A stretch of 64,000 nucleotides of DNA from Stomoxys calcitrans (taxonomy: Eukaryota; Arthropoda; Insecta; Diptera; Muscidae), in NCBI RefSeq assembly GCF_963082655.1, contig NC_081555.1:185091424-185155423 (forward strand), in the 5' to 3' direction. The translations under genes and the position numbers were made by a program. The notes beneath the pieces are model-generated. The model searched no databases and was not told the DNA's origin. It saw nothing but the letters and a program-made list of their open reading frames with translations. Positions 53,770 through 64,000 of this stretch are shown here, in pieces. How positions within the stretch are numbered: the stretch's first letter is position 1; every line of letters begins with the position of its first letter.

Positions 53770-55585
53770 TAATGTTTTATGAATAAAGAATCAAAAACAG
53801 TTTTTTCCTAACATTATCGAAAAAGTGTAGAACTAAGTGAATGTGCCATATTTGTTTGTTTTTAATTGTCTTTTGTTTTTAATTGTCGAGTAAATCTCGT
53901 CGAGACGTAATAAATCAAAGCTAAAAAAAATATTGATTTTGCTCTACTTTTGATTTTTAATACTCGAAAGAAATGCAAAAAGGGAAACTTCCCCTCGGTT
54001 TTCCATCCCAGTGTATTGGTCTACGCTCACCTGTGTATCTAACTGTTGAGTGCAAACCACTAATCCAGCTCCTCTGAGCATACGTGACTACGTTTGTACA
54101 TTTTGATCTCATCGCTTCCCTCGAACTTTAGCTAAATAAACAGAAAAACCGTTCAAATAGAATCTTCCCTCAATATAAAGAAAACATGCTAAAAAGAAAA
54201 AAAGAGATTTTTGAAAAAGTAAGATTTGGGAGCGAGATTGTAAAGCAAAGCAAGATCTTGCCAGCGATAATATTCTTCGATCATTAGTAGTATTTTATTC
54301 TGTAATATATGTACATATTTACAAAGATAAAGAAAAAATTTAATTTTTAAGGACATTGACTTTTGTCGTCAATCGATCTCTATTAGTTTACAGTATATCG
54401 AGGTTAACGGTATGCAATTATCAAATTCTCTTATCGAACTTTTCTATAATGTATTATGCTCCCCTTTAATGCGTTTATCATTTCGTCCTCATTAAGAGCA
54501 AACTCTCTACAAGCCTGACAACGGAAATGTTCCTCATTTTCAGTCCCTTCTAAATTAAAAAGCGAAAAAAGTTTGATATATTTCTTTGAAAGCGATTTCC
54601 ATTTAAATTCAGCATATCAATGCGGACTTTTAATATCCACGTTATACTATCCTGGTTTGTTTCGTCAAGAACACAGTAAATGTGTTCAGTTTCTTATGAA
54701 TGTTGGGTGACTGGGAAATCTTTTGCCACATTCTCTAATGTATTTTGTCCTTAACCCTTCCAATAGATTCTGTCTGTTTTGGCCCCACTGGTGTTTGTTC
54801 ATATTATAACTAGACCAACTGGCAAACATCGCTTCCCATGCTTCTTAACTTTTTTATCCATTAAATATTTTGCTGCATTACTGTTGAGCTGAATCTAAAA
54901 CGCACTTCTCTGATGCTAGATTTATACTGACCATTTATTTTCAAATTTCCTATCACTACAATAAATGAAAATCTTAAAACTAAACTAGAACGAGATACCA
55001 ACGCAGTGATATCTCCGTTTCTCCTTATCTGATATTTTACGATCCTAAGTAAACACACACATGCATTTCTTAGACTCATTATCTATTCCCTTTTTAAAAG
55101 TACACATGCAGGGTTTATACGGCTGTGCGTATTGGTTTTATGAGATAGGCGATCGTACAAATAGACCCTAAACCGCACACAGACTCTATAAGATAACAAC
55201 GCGTGGGCTATGAAATGCTAATGCGTTATCTCTCATGTTCAAAATAAATGTATTTTGAACAATTACCATTATAGAAAGTTGATGCTGTAGTCGGTGGTGT
55301 TGTTTTTCGAATAATGTAATCGTCTATAACTAGTGGATCCCAGATCATTGAGCTTAATCTTGTATCAGACAACAATCAATAAAAAGAAAGAAGCTTCCCA
55401 GCAGCAGTGGGAACACGGAAAAGTGGGTTGGTTTCGAATTAGCGGATTGCTAAATATTATGACCACTTTGTAACAATATGGTACTTTCAAAGATATCCAT
55501 TTGGGGATTTTCCATCATAGAATGATATTCGAACACAAAGCTCAAATTTATGTGGCACTTATGTTACCGTTAAAACATGAATTAT
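53770..55585. other. AT-rich block, nothing recognised
   Basis: No gene or transposon protein could be assigned. Frames are short. It is probably host non-coding DNA. Confidence 0.4.
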
Positions 55586-55589
55586 ACCC

Positions 55590-55835
55590 TGTACAACTAC
55601 GATCACAGTGGTCCAATGTACCGATTGCTTCGATTGATTTGATTATGCCATATCAGTCTGTCTGTCTGTCAGTGTATTTGTAGCCAAGGTTCATGTCTCA
55701 ATTTTTATTCAATCTTCACGAAACATATCATGCTTTGGACTAAAAGAAATTTGGTAAAAATTTGGTTCAAAATCAAATCTGGCATCCATATTTATATCGC
55801 CCGATTATCAACCAATCCTTACGAAATATGATATC
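55590..55835 (+). mobile_element. dispersed repeat fragment
   Basis: It contains 'cagtctgtctgtctgtcagt', 'ttttattcaatcttcacgaa' and 'tatcgcccgattatcaacca', recalling the tail and module words of the dispersed repeats, in a family not otherwise seen here. Confidence 0.35.
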
Positions 55836-55837
55836 TA

Positions 55838-55883
55838 AAGGCATGGAGGGTAAGCGTTTCTTTATGTCCTCCCTCCATGCCTT
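55838..55883. repeat. perfect 13-bp hairpin
   Basis: AAGGCATGGAGGG (55838-55850) is the exact reverse complement of 55871-55883, with a 20-base loop. Confidence 0.75.
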
Positions 55884-55984
55884 CAAAATGTTTTTCTCCT
55901 TAATAACATGAGAATATCTAAAAATATATATCTGCTGTAAACTACTTACTGACATAACATTGTTCCATTAGCATCAGAATAGAT

Positions 55985-56445
55985 TTTCAAGTTCTTCTAT
56001 CTTCTTTCGTCTTCCATTTGTGCGTGTACCGCAAGCCAATATTATTTCAAACCTGGTATCATTTGTTTTATTCACGACGTTGCCGAGGTAGATAAAATTG
56101 CTGACTCTCTCGGAGTTATAGTTTCCAAATTCCTTTGTTTGTCCGGGTGTATAGGGCGCTCCGAGATTTGATACCCTCCACTTTGGCTTATCTCAATTTG
56201 CCAGCAGATCCATTTTGACCGACTCTCTTTCAATCTTTTCAAAGTGGGAAGGTACTGCTTTTGGTGTCCGATGGCATGGGTGGGCATCATGCGAATAGTG
56301 TGCCATATCTACTCACGCCTGCATCTCATAAAATCTTCTCCAGCTGGATATACGGAATAACACACGATAATCTGTCTCCCCGTCTGAAACTCGTAGGGTG
56401 TTTAATTGTTTGGAGAGGTTCATTCGCATTCTTCCTGAGGAACGT
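55985..56445 (-). pseudogene. LINE reverse transcriptase remnant
   Basis: Minus-strand reading gives FGNYNSERVSNFIYLGNVVN and then NDTRFEIILACGTRTNGRRK, the region just after the polymerase core in RTE/L1-like elements. It resembles the 26.1-kb fragment. The part toward 56445 is open in another phase but not assigned. It is dead. Confidence 0.55.
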
Positions 56446-56461
56446 GTATCAGGCGCAAAAT

Positions 56462-56612
56462 ACACTCATAGAAAAAAGTCTGCTGTTGGTAGCAAGCACT
56501 GTTAGCGGACTGTTCGCATTTAATTTGTCTGCTATATCAGCAATAGTTCTGCTTTTGTAGCAAAATGCTTGCAAATTTACAAAAACAGTCTGACTGCAAT
56601 AATAATTGAAAC
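56462..56612 (+). mobile_element. CAG-rich dispersed repeat (family E), partial
   Basis: It starts with 'acactcatagaaaaaagtct' and 'gctgttggtagcaagcactg', then CTGCT/AGCA motifs. The right end is not preserved. Confidence 0.5.
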
Positions 56613-56745
56613 AATTTTAACGCGTAGTTCACCTTTCCATGGTTGAATGTTATGCCCTGAAACAAAGAAATTCAGTATTACTCTTTTAATGTCAACAATT
56701 TATTTGTTGAAAAGGCAAACTATGTTTGCTCTAAAAGCAGAATTA

Positions 56746-56982
56746 TTGGGTTGCCCAGAAAGTAATTGCGGATTTTTTAAAAGAAAGTAAATGCATTTTT
56801 AATAAAACTTTGAATGAACTTTAATAAAATATTTTTTTTTACACTTTTTTTCTAAAGCAAGCTAAAAATAACACCTGATAATTGACAGAAGAAAGAATGC
56901 AATTACAGAGTCAAAAGCCGTTGAAAAAATTTGTCAACGCCGACTATATGAAAAATCCGCAATTACTTTTTGGGCAACCCAA
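56746..56982. mobile_element. complete mariner-type MITE, 237 bp
   Basis: The ends TTGGGTTGCCCAGAAAGTAA and, in reverse, TTGGGTTGCCCAAAAAGTAA are near-perfect inverted repeats that continue as TTGCGGATTTTT. TA lies on each side (56744-56745 and 56983-56984). The inside is AT-rich and non-coding. Related copies lie at 16.77 kb (half) and 60.65 kb. It would rely on a mariner transposase supplied elsewhere. Confidence 0.85.
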
Positions 56983-57945
56983 TATTTATTGGCTCTGAAA
57001 ACAAGATGCTCTCCAAGATGTTTAAGCAGATTTTGTTATTTACAAAATCAGAGTGAAAAGTTTGCTAATGCATACTAGCATGTCATACGTTTCCAACACC
57101 ACAGCCATGTCTGCTTCCCCATTATACTTTAAAACAGTGAGGTCAATTTCATGTATAGACGCTAAAGAGGGCCCGCATAAGTCATAATTTTGTTATTATA
57201 TCGGTACCCATTGGTACTACCGTCTGCCTTAATTTTGAGAGCTCATATATTGCATAATTTTCACCTAACATTGATATAATTCAAAGTAGCCAAAAATCTA
57301 AAACTATTTTCGAGGACCTTTCTAGACTTTTGAGATCCCAGGGAGGCTGAGATGTATTTTTCTCGCAATTGATGTTGTAAAGATGGATTTGCAATGGCAT
57401 CTCTTGACTATAATTTCAATTGTTTCGCCTATGAGTTTGACGATTCTTCAACCCCATTCATTATGTTACATTTCCTTAATTTTCTTGAGATCCAATGTAT
57501 GTGTGTGTGTTTGTGGGTTTGTTCCTACTTTCATCTTAGTTCCTTCTAGAGTGCGCGAGTGTGTGTGTGTGTTTGTATGTGAGTTTGGAAGCTTATCGCT
57601 GTTTGTGTGTATGTATGTATTTCTATTTGTGTACTCGAAGTTTTTTAATCGATTTTTTCATTTGCCCAATTCATCAAAAATAAGTCATTATAAACTTTTC
57701 TTTTTAGACGTTTTTTTCTTCCGTTCTTTCTTTCGAGTTTTTTTTTTTTTTGCTGCCTCGAAAGAAAAAACCCCAAGAATATAAAAGGAGGAAAACATTG
57801 AAAGGAATGAATAAAATGTAAAGAAAAGGGAAAAACGGCGAAATAACCCCGAAAAAAGTTTGCTGTAAGCAAAAACTAAGCTTCTATTCAAATTCTACTT
57901 CATCGAATGCAAAGCAGCGGCAGCATATTTAAATATAGAAAACAC

Positions 57946-57965
57946 AATCACACACACACACACAC
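57946..57965. repeat. (CA)n microsatellite
   Basis: Tandem CA units. Confidence 0.85.
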
Positions 57966-58434
57966 CCCAATACATACTTACATACGTACAATCATACGTA
58001 CATAAAGTTTTCGATTACCGAACATTCGCTATGTGAACCTTCCGTTTCATCTCTCCACGTCTCTTTGAGGAGCATAAAAAACACACACAAAATCAAATAC
58101 CTCCCCCTTCCGAGGCACGAAGAACGAACAAAAGGGAACGGGGGGAGTGTGGGAAAGTGGCATCAGTAAACCCACCAAGCAAACCAGGCAAACTACACGA
58201 CGACATACCACTATCGTAGTAAAAATATTGCGATTATGAATTTGAATAAGTGAATGGTGCGGTAGAGCTTGAGGTTGAGGTAGTGGCCCTGGCTGAGGCT
58301 GCGACAGAGGACTGGGGTAGGAGAGCACTGCCAGCAGCGGCGGCGACAGCAGAACATCGACTGGCCCGCCGTACATGTGCCTCTCTATGTCGGCATCAGC
58401 GGCTGGCAGCTTTGGCGGCGGCAGCGTCAGACAC

Positions 58435-58453
58435 AGTATAAAGTATTTATACT
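58435..58453 (+). promoter_or_regulatory. TATA-like palindrome, possible core promoter
   Basis: AGTATAAAGTATTTATACT is an almost perfect 19-base palindrome containing TATAAAG. It sits at the downstream edge of a G+C-rich segment. There is no proven start site; a cytosine/thymine-poor stretch lies at the expected distance. The promoter role is inferred from motif and context only. Confidence 0.2.
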
Positions 58454-58507
58454 CGTATACACAATAACAGCCAAGGGGTCGTATTGTGTGTGTGCAGTTC
58501 TAAAGTT

Positions 58508-58532
58508 ACAACTACAACAACAACAACAACAA
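58508..58532. repeat. (CAA)n microsatellite
   Basis: About seven tandem CAA units. Confidence 0.85.
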
Positions 58533-59254
58533 GCTCAATCAGCGCGCTACTATTCAGACTATTCGGGGTTTTCGCTGCCAGCTCAGTCAGAGCCACTTCT
58601 ATACTTCTATGAATGTTTGCATCGTTCGGTGCCTTCCTTCGTCTTTCGCAGTTCCTCATCCCTAGGTTTCTTGGCCACATTAAGAAGAACTAAAGACGAA
58701 TTTCGAGAAGGAAACGTGCAAAACGAAACACGATACGATACTTTGTGTGTTTGTCTTCAGATTTTGGGCATAAGCGTGTGTGTGTCCATGTGAATGTGTC
58801 TGTTTTCACATTAAGAATGAGAAGCACAATCGAAACTTGCCTCCGTGTGTTTGCCGGGTGGATTAGAAGGCCGTCGCGCGCTCCTCATTCGTTTCGATTT
58901 TAAACGTCATTTTCCTACTTTGTTGGCGAAATTATTCCATCCTTGAATGCAGATGTCGCGGCATAGCCAACAGGTCGCATCAATGTGCCCTACATTAATG
59001 TAACCATCAAAAAGATAATCGGTCGAATATAATTCGATGCTATGATTTCTTGAGTATGGTGAAAAGAAAGCCAATATAAATGATTTTTCAGACTTTAACA
59101 AATTAAAATATGAGTCTTTTTTTCACTCAATGCCAACGGTCATTCTGTAAATTGTTAGCAAATGACATCTCAAAAACTAGTCAAAATTTGTTACCGAAAA
59201 TACCCAAAATTCTCATACGAGGATATGATTTTTCCAAAAACAGCTTTTATTAAT

Positions 59255-60070
59255 ACCCAGGGCAGAGCCGACTATATACTAACCTACACCACCGAGTCTA
59301 CGTACTACATTTAATACATAAAACCTACGCCGAAGTCTAGTCAAACTTTAATCTTGCCTACCTATTGAAATATAGCATTGAACCTTGTAAGATTTTCTTA
59401 CAATAGGACCAAAATTGTGTCTTCTGCAGCCTTAAAAGGTCATTTCGGATGAATGATATATATGGGAGCTATATTTATATCAGGACCAATTTTGCCGAAT
59501 TTTCGCAAACATAATTGGACCATAATAATAAGGGGCCTCCTTCTTATAAGCCGAGCCCGAATGGCGTGCCGCAGTGCGACACATCTTTGGAGAGAAGTTT
59601 TACATGCAGCATTAGGAGGGAAAACCACCGCTGAAATTTTTTTCTGATGGGCTCGCCCGGAATCGAACCCAGGCGTTCAGCGTCATAGGCGGACATGCTA
59701 ACCTCTGCGGTACGGTGGCATCCAATAAACAACTCATGCTAAATTAACGAAAGATCGGCGCAAAATTGTAGCTTCTACAGCCATATCGCATGAAAGATAT
59801 ATATGGGAGCTTTATCTAAATCTGAACCGATTTTGTTCAAAATCAATCGCATTCCTTGGGCTAAAGAAGTGGGGTGTGACGCCAATCGGACAATAAACCT
59901 TGATTAGAAAAATATATGGACAGACAGACGGACATAACTTAATCGAATCAGGAAGTAATTCTAAAGCGACCGATATACTGATCAATGGGTCTAGCTCTTC
60001 CCCTTTTTAGCGTTGCTAACAAATGCGCAAAGTTATGATAACCTCTACCACAGTGGTGGTAGAAATTCTC
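59255..60070 (+). mobile_element. dispersed repeat family C with nested SINE
   Basis: The 5' part reads 'agggcagagccgactatata' and 'ctaacctacaccaccgagtc'. Modules 'tatatgggagctatattta' follow, then 'gacagacagacggacataac', 'atcaatgggtctagctcttc' and a 3' motif 'cctctaccacagtggtggta'. CACCACC near the 5' end and GGTGGT near the 3' end again form an inverted pair. A SINE interrupts it at about 59527-59719. Confidence 0.55.
59527..59719 (-). mobile_element. tRNA-derived SINE, tail-truncated
   Basis: It contains 'aaggggcctccttcttataa', 'gtgccgcagtgcgacaca', B-box complement 'ggaatcgaaccc' and 'gcggacatgctaacctctgc'. The tail half is absent. It is inserted in the family C repeat, since 'tatatgggagct' modules continue on both sides. 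Confidence 0.65.
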
Positions 60071-60646
60071 AGTGTTTTGAGAACCCGACTTACTAAATCT
60101 TGCCCCATAACTTTTGAGTTAACAATAAGAGATTAGCATGCGTGGCAATAATTGTAAATTTTATCCGCAATCCAAGTCACAACTGTCCACGAAAGCTTTC
60201 AAAAATCACAAAAACCACAACCCGCCTCGAGCATTAATTCGAAACAAATCTTTATATGGAATATAACTTTAAAACTATTGAATACGAGATATAATTGTGT
60301 GTCCTCTAAGGACACACAATAGCCACCCGGGCCATCTAAAGTTCTTAAATGTTGGACCGAATTCAGCATGTGTATCGAGAGTACTAAATTTTAGCAAAGT
60401 TGGGTAAAAATACCTCTCACACTCAAGAAGTTTGATAATTTGATCGGTTTTCGAGATGATTTACCAACGACCATTATTCCAGATTGTAGCTAAATTTGTC
60501 AAGAGTTTTTTTATTTTTAATTCATTGGGGAGTGGAAGTTCAAGTGATAATGTTAATGGGATCATACTAAAATATTCTCGTATTGCTACTAAAGCCAAAA
60601 ACAGTTTGGTTTGGGCAGCAATACCTTTTTGGTAATAATTCCAATG
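60071..60646. other. non-coding block, nothing recognised
   Basis: Short decayed repeat words (for example 'ttttagcaaagttgggtaaa') appear, but no gene or complete element. Confidence 0.4.
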
Positions 60647-60870
60647 TCAAAGTAATTGCGGATTTTCCATATGGTCGGCGTTGACAAATTTTTTCACAGC
60701 TTGTGACTTTGTAATTGCATTCTTTCTTCTGTCAGTTATCAGCTATTACTTTTAGCTTGCTTTAGAAAAAAAGTGGAAATAAAGTATATTTGATTAAAGT
60801 TCATTTGAAGTTTTATTAAAAATACATTTACTTTCTTTTAAAAAATCCGCAATTACTTTTTGGGCAACCC
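60647..60870. mobile_element. mariner-type MITE, left end eroded
   Basis: It follows the 56.75-kb copy in inverse orientation. The right end 'ttactttttgggcaaccc' is intact and followed by TA; the left end lacks about the first dozen bases and starts at 'caaagtaattgcgg'. Confidence 0.8.
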
Positions 60871-60874
60871 TATA

Positions 60875-61174
60875 TTTATCCATATTAGATGGTATAGTTT
60901 TGATACCATACGGGCCATAATTATAGAACTTTTGAGCGGAGGGAGATATATACACGAAACTCACAGTCAATTTGGATAAGTTTTCCAATAAGTATGTAAA
61001 GTTTGGGGACCCTAGTGGGTCGTAAGGCTGATCCATTGGGCTTACAAATTGGTCATCTTGAGCATGTCAAATTTTGAATTGCTTGCCAAACAATAGTTTA
61101 TACACCAATCGGTTTTTTTTTTAAGATAGAGCGCGTTAAAAACTCTACGAATAATATGCAATGTAAGATTGCAG
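60875..61174. other. non-coding block, nothing recognised
   Basis: An 80-codon minus-strand frame at 60794-61036 overlaps the MITE and has no motif. A short A/T run lies near 61110. Confidence 0.4.
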
Positions 61175-61922
61175 TAAAATTGCCATAAGGGCAATAACAA
61201 CCAGGACGGTAAGGTCACGAACAATTTTGCAGTGTAAGAAAGAGATTAACGCCTTCTCCGAGGATGGCAAAATCCGCATCGTTTCGGTGCCGAGCCATAA
61301 CGGAGAAAGGGCAGAAGATTTGGCGATGAAGGGCAGAGGACTGCCGTCAATAAGCTCGGTTAACCCGAAGCCTTTCGGATCGATGCAGTCCGAGTTTAGG
61401 GAGTGGGCGACGAATGCGCATGCAACATTGTGGAACAGCGAAACGGTCGGTAGGAAGGCGAAAATCCTATGGGGGGATCCAGATCGTGAGAACACGAGGC
61501 TATTACTGAACCTAAGTAAAAAGGAGGTCAGTATAGATATTGATATCGTGACGGGACACATAGGACTACGAGCTGCTCTCATGTATAATCGATGCGGCAA
61601 GTGATAGAATGTGTAGTGTATACGGAGATGTTGGATGATGATGAGACGTTGGAGCATTTACTTTATGATTGCCCGGCTTTCGCGTCTAACAGATACCAGC
61701 ACTTAGGTGGGAACACTATACCAGATATGAACCAATTTGGGGGAGTGGCATGGAAAATATTTAAGGATTTTGTAAGCAGCACGGAATTCCTAACTTAGAT
61801 TTTCTTTTTCGAGGTTACTTTTTTGTATTTAAAGCGCACAATTACTGGCTTTAGTGTATGTGCATAGTGGTATGGGGCGCATTAATATATGCACCCTTTT
61901 TTCAACCTGACCTAACCTATTG
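61175..61922 (+). pseudogene. LINE RNase H to 3' end, 5'-truncated
   Basis: The frame is open from about 61175 to 61602: KIAIRAITTRTVRSRTILQC, then FSEDGKIRIVSVPSHNGERA (usual PGH is PSH, with a gap after it), KPFGSMQSEFREWATNAHAT, WGDPDRENTRLLL and TGHIGLRA. One frameshift near 61600 leads to TLEHLLYDCPAFASNRYQHL and DMNQFGGVAWKIFKDFVSST with its stop at 61796-61798. The 3' part ends in 'acctgacctaacctat', a short-repeat tail. It is the same family as the copies at 1.1 and 4.8 kb and is the only one here with the 3' end kept. Confidence 0.75.
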
Positions 61923-61924
61923 GA

Positions 61925-62764
61925 CTTGGAGGTTTTTTTAATATTTGATATCCGAGTCCTCTGTCAAAAGTTATGCGGGTTTGAAACCAAATTTTACATT
62001 AATACCAATTGGAAATCACCTCAACATTTACTATACTGAGTTCCGTGTACGTATATCTATCCGTTCAAAAATTCCAAAATTGATTTCATGAATTTGATCG
62101 ATTTCGGCAACACTGCATGCCCTATGGCATCGAAACCAGAATGTTTCGTGTCATATCTTCTTTGTATGTACATTAGGGTGGGCCAATTATTTTGTCGAAT
62201 TCTACAACTTTTTTTCCCATTAATATAAAGCGTCCAATTTTTTACCCGTACAGATAAGCTTAAATGACTATCTGGTCATCAACTTTCAAATAAAATGTTC
62301 GCTTTAGTACACATTGACACTTTAGGTGGAGTTACATACTTGGATTGTTTAATTTGCCAGTCTAGCGGATTCGCTCTTTCTGTAAATGCTTTGTACTTCA
62401 ACGTTGTCAGCACTGACACACATTCGAAATAATCAAACGTCAACAAAACAAAAAACAAATATCTAATTTTAATTTTAAATAAACGTTTCTCGAATTTCAT
62501 GGATGTAATTTTATTTAAATCCTAAGCAATTTTGCTATTGCAGAACGTTTAATCATTGAATAAATATTTTGCGTTCTTCCACTCATAGCTCTGTCATTCA
62601 AATTAAATGATAGCACCGTTTATTTTAATAAACGGCGATAGTAAGCTGCGATAACATTAGCCGCTTAGCTAATCGGGGATAACATTTTTACTTTATATAA
62701 ACTAAGCGAAAAAATCCGCTTATAGGTAAATAAAACACACCTACATTAGAAACGCATCCCAAAA
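61925..62764. other. AT-rich block, nothing recognised
   Basis: A 'cattagggtgggccaatt' string (62171-62188) recalls a common fly transposon terminus, but no partner end was found. A 73-codon minus-strand frame (62279-62500) is unassigned. Confidence 0.4.
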
Positions 62765-63215
62765 AAACGACGCGCAAAAGCTACACAATTTTTAACATAG
62801 ACGCCTAAAGACGCCACTTCCCGTCAAAGTAGAAAATTTTTTAACTCTTGCGCGTCGCACAGTGGTAGAAAATCGAAAACAAAAAACTAGTAAAAATATG
62901 ACGTGTGAGAACGAGTCTAGACATCTCCGTGAAATTTGAAATGGTTAGAGATGAGGTGCTAGCGAGATCGTGTGCAAAACTTCAAGGCATTAGGTTGTCC
63001 GGACTACTTCAGTAAGACCCTAAATCAGGCACATCGGTATTTCGAAAAATTGGTCGGGCTGCGAAATCTTTATATGAGGTCCGATTTTCAAAATCATTTT
63101 TTGCTGTAAAGTGCTTAACCGATCTCGCACGGCATATTTTTTTCTAGTTTTTTTTTCGATTTTCTGCCACTGTGCGTCGCGTTTGTGGGATTTGTTTGCA
63201 GAGTTGCATTATTAA
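62765..63215. mobile_element. second copy of the palindromic repeat, split by a MITE
   Basis: The left half (62765-62858) carries 'acgacgcgcaaaagctacac' and 'cccgtcaaagtagaaaattt'. The right half (63174-63215) carries 'gcgtcgcgtttgtgg', 'tttgtttgcagagttgcatt' and 'aatgcg'. These words match the arms of the 7.91-8.12 kb palindrome. The MITE at 62859-63173 lies between them. Confidence 0.5.
62859..63173. mobile_element. MITE with 40-bp ends and 7-bp target duplication
   Basis: The ends ACAGTGGTAGAAAATCGAAA and, in reverse, ACAGTGGCAGAAAATCGAAA continue as inverted repeats of about 40 bp to AAAATATG(A/C)CGTG. The 315-bp element is flanked on both sides by GCGTCGC (62852-62858 and 63174-63180). 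Its inside is non-coding. A 7- to 8-bp duplication points to a hAT-, P- or similar transposase, not mariner; the superfamily is open. Confidence 0.7.
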
Positions 63216-64000
63216 TGCGTGCGCATAGTATGTAGCTCCCTCCCTACACTATGGAATGTATTGTGCATTTTTGGGATAAGTTTTACCCTATTTCGAGCAC
63301 CACAATAGTGTCTCTTTCAAAATTTTATTCGATGGGAATCAGATTTTTTTTGTTTTGGTTCAAAGAAGGAGATAAAAGAAACCGGCCCCTTTTGCCCTAT
63401 TTTGTTTTATTAGACATGTCAATCTATTTCAAATAGGCGAATAATCAAATTATCCAAAAATACAAATAGTTGACTTATTACGAAGTGTCCGAACGAATTC
63501 CTTAGGATAGACTAAGTTATACACGCGAAATATAAAACGTTTAAGAAATTTTTACGACAAAGAAAATACTTTCATTACGAAATTTTGCTTTCATTGTAAC
63601 TGCGTTACGTTTCGCTACAACATATCAACATATTAGACATAAACGTAGCATCATTGAAAGTAACTAACTTTGTTTACTGTAAACCCTTTGTTGTAAAACC
63701 AAAAACCCTTTAATTGTTAAAGAACTTCGATAGCTGCAAACGTTAGCGGACGAATAATTATTCCCTTGTGTAGGGTGAGTATTTGACCGTACAGACTAGT
63801 GGTTGACAAAAATACGCACTCTATTGCACACTATTTGTACGTACACAAGAAAATAATTCCAAGTCGACCCATAGGTTTGCAAGTAAATGCAATTGTGCGC
63901 TCGTCACTGGTATAGACACATTCTCACATACAACATGTTTTCCGTTTTTGTTTTGACTGAGCAGAGAGCAGCTTGGGCGAGTGCGGATGATAAACACGGA
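63216..64000. other. AT-rich block, nothing recognised
   Basis: Short frames only (63251-63436 is 61 codons, unassigned). No gene or transposon was recognised up to the window edge. Confidence 0.4.

Larger units (their letters stand above)
56985..59254. other. repeat-poor block, possible regulatory DNA
   Basis: No gene could be assigned. TG tracts lie near 57498 and 57560, a CA tract at 57946-57965 and a CAA tract near 58508-58530. The segment 58.25-58.44 kb is G+C-rich with GGC/GCA runs and ends in a TATA-like palindrome. A 138-codon frame at 58377-58793 includes a short Gln run from the CAA tract and has no domain. Confidence 0.4.

Noticed and set aside
57383..57784. 133-codon plus-strand frame
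   Set aside because: Mostly Val/Cys and Phe runs from TG and T tracts.
58377..58793. 138-codon frame with a Gln run
   Set aside because: The Gln run comes from a CAA microsatellite; no other coding feature.

Overview
This window looks like AT-rich nuclear DNA from a higher fly, most likely a calyptrate or muscid (Stomoxys/Musca type). That placement rests on recognised transposon families, abundant (CA)n/(TG)n microsatellites and short dispersed repeats whose inner modules read like 'tatatggcagctatatc' and whose tails read like 'gacggacggacatggctag'. It is inference, not a database match. There is no bacterial organisation: no operons, Shine-Dalgarno sites or CRISPR. I find no host protein-coding gene that I can call with confidence. 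The window is intergenic or intronic DNA made of transposable-element debris that alternates with repeat-poor, microsatellite-bearing blocks.

Layout. 0-1.8 kb: a mariner fragment, ends of two dispersed repeat families and a dead non-LTR retrotransposon (LINE) tail. 1.8-4.8 kb: repeat-poor. 4.8-5.8 kb: a LINE RNase H fragment on the minus strand with a perfect hairpin at its edge. 6.15-7.2 kb: a TA-flanked inverted-repeat DNA element with a SINE nested inside it. 7.9-10 kb: a palindromic repeat and dispersed repeats. 10-14.3 kb: repeat-poor. 14.3-18.7 kb: a dense cluster with a Helentron-like repeat, a fold-back mariner derivative, half a MITE, a CR1-like reverse transcriptase remnant and a SINE. 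18.7-24.9 kb: repeat-poor with microsatellites. 24.9-29.7 kb: nested LINE fragments, one split by a 1.2-kb TA-flanked element that carries an intron-like small ORF, plus a second palindrome. 29.7-32.8 kb: repeat-poor, with a possible untranslated first exon ending in a strong splice donor. 32.8-35.9 kb: a second SINE type, a mariner copy and a perfect 122-bp tandem duplication. 36-38.8 kb: repeat-poor. 38.8-46.9 kb: long arrays of the dispersed repeats, a tRNA-Trp-like gene with an abnormal anticodon, and SINEs. 47-50.3 kb: the youngest element, a LINE whose 712-residue reverse transcriptase frame is open. 50.3-52 kb: repeat-poor, with a possible exon. 52-53.8 kb: two dispersed repeats head to tail. 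53.8-64 kb: repeat-poor blocks with LINE fragments, two MITEs, a third repeat family carrying a nested SINE, and a MITE with a 7-bp target duplication.

How the parts relate. The autonomous-type elements (LINEs, mariner) are almost all broken. Non-autonomous elements (SINEs, MITEs, Helentron-like repeats) are the most numerous and are nested in one another, which gives a relative order of insertion. The most distinctive observations are: (i) dispersed repeats with terminal inverted motifs, a 3' hairpin and head-to-tail copies, as in Helentron/DINE-like elements; (ii) mariner copies that appear to share an internal-deletion junction, one of them refolded into 195-bp arms; (iii) a TA-flanked element with an intron-like ORF inside a LINE; and (iv) a tRNA-Trp-like gene whose anticodon loop reads AAA.
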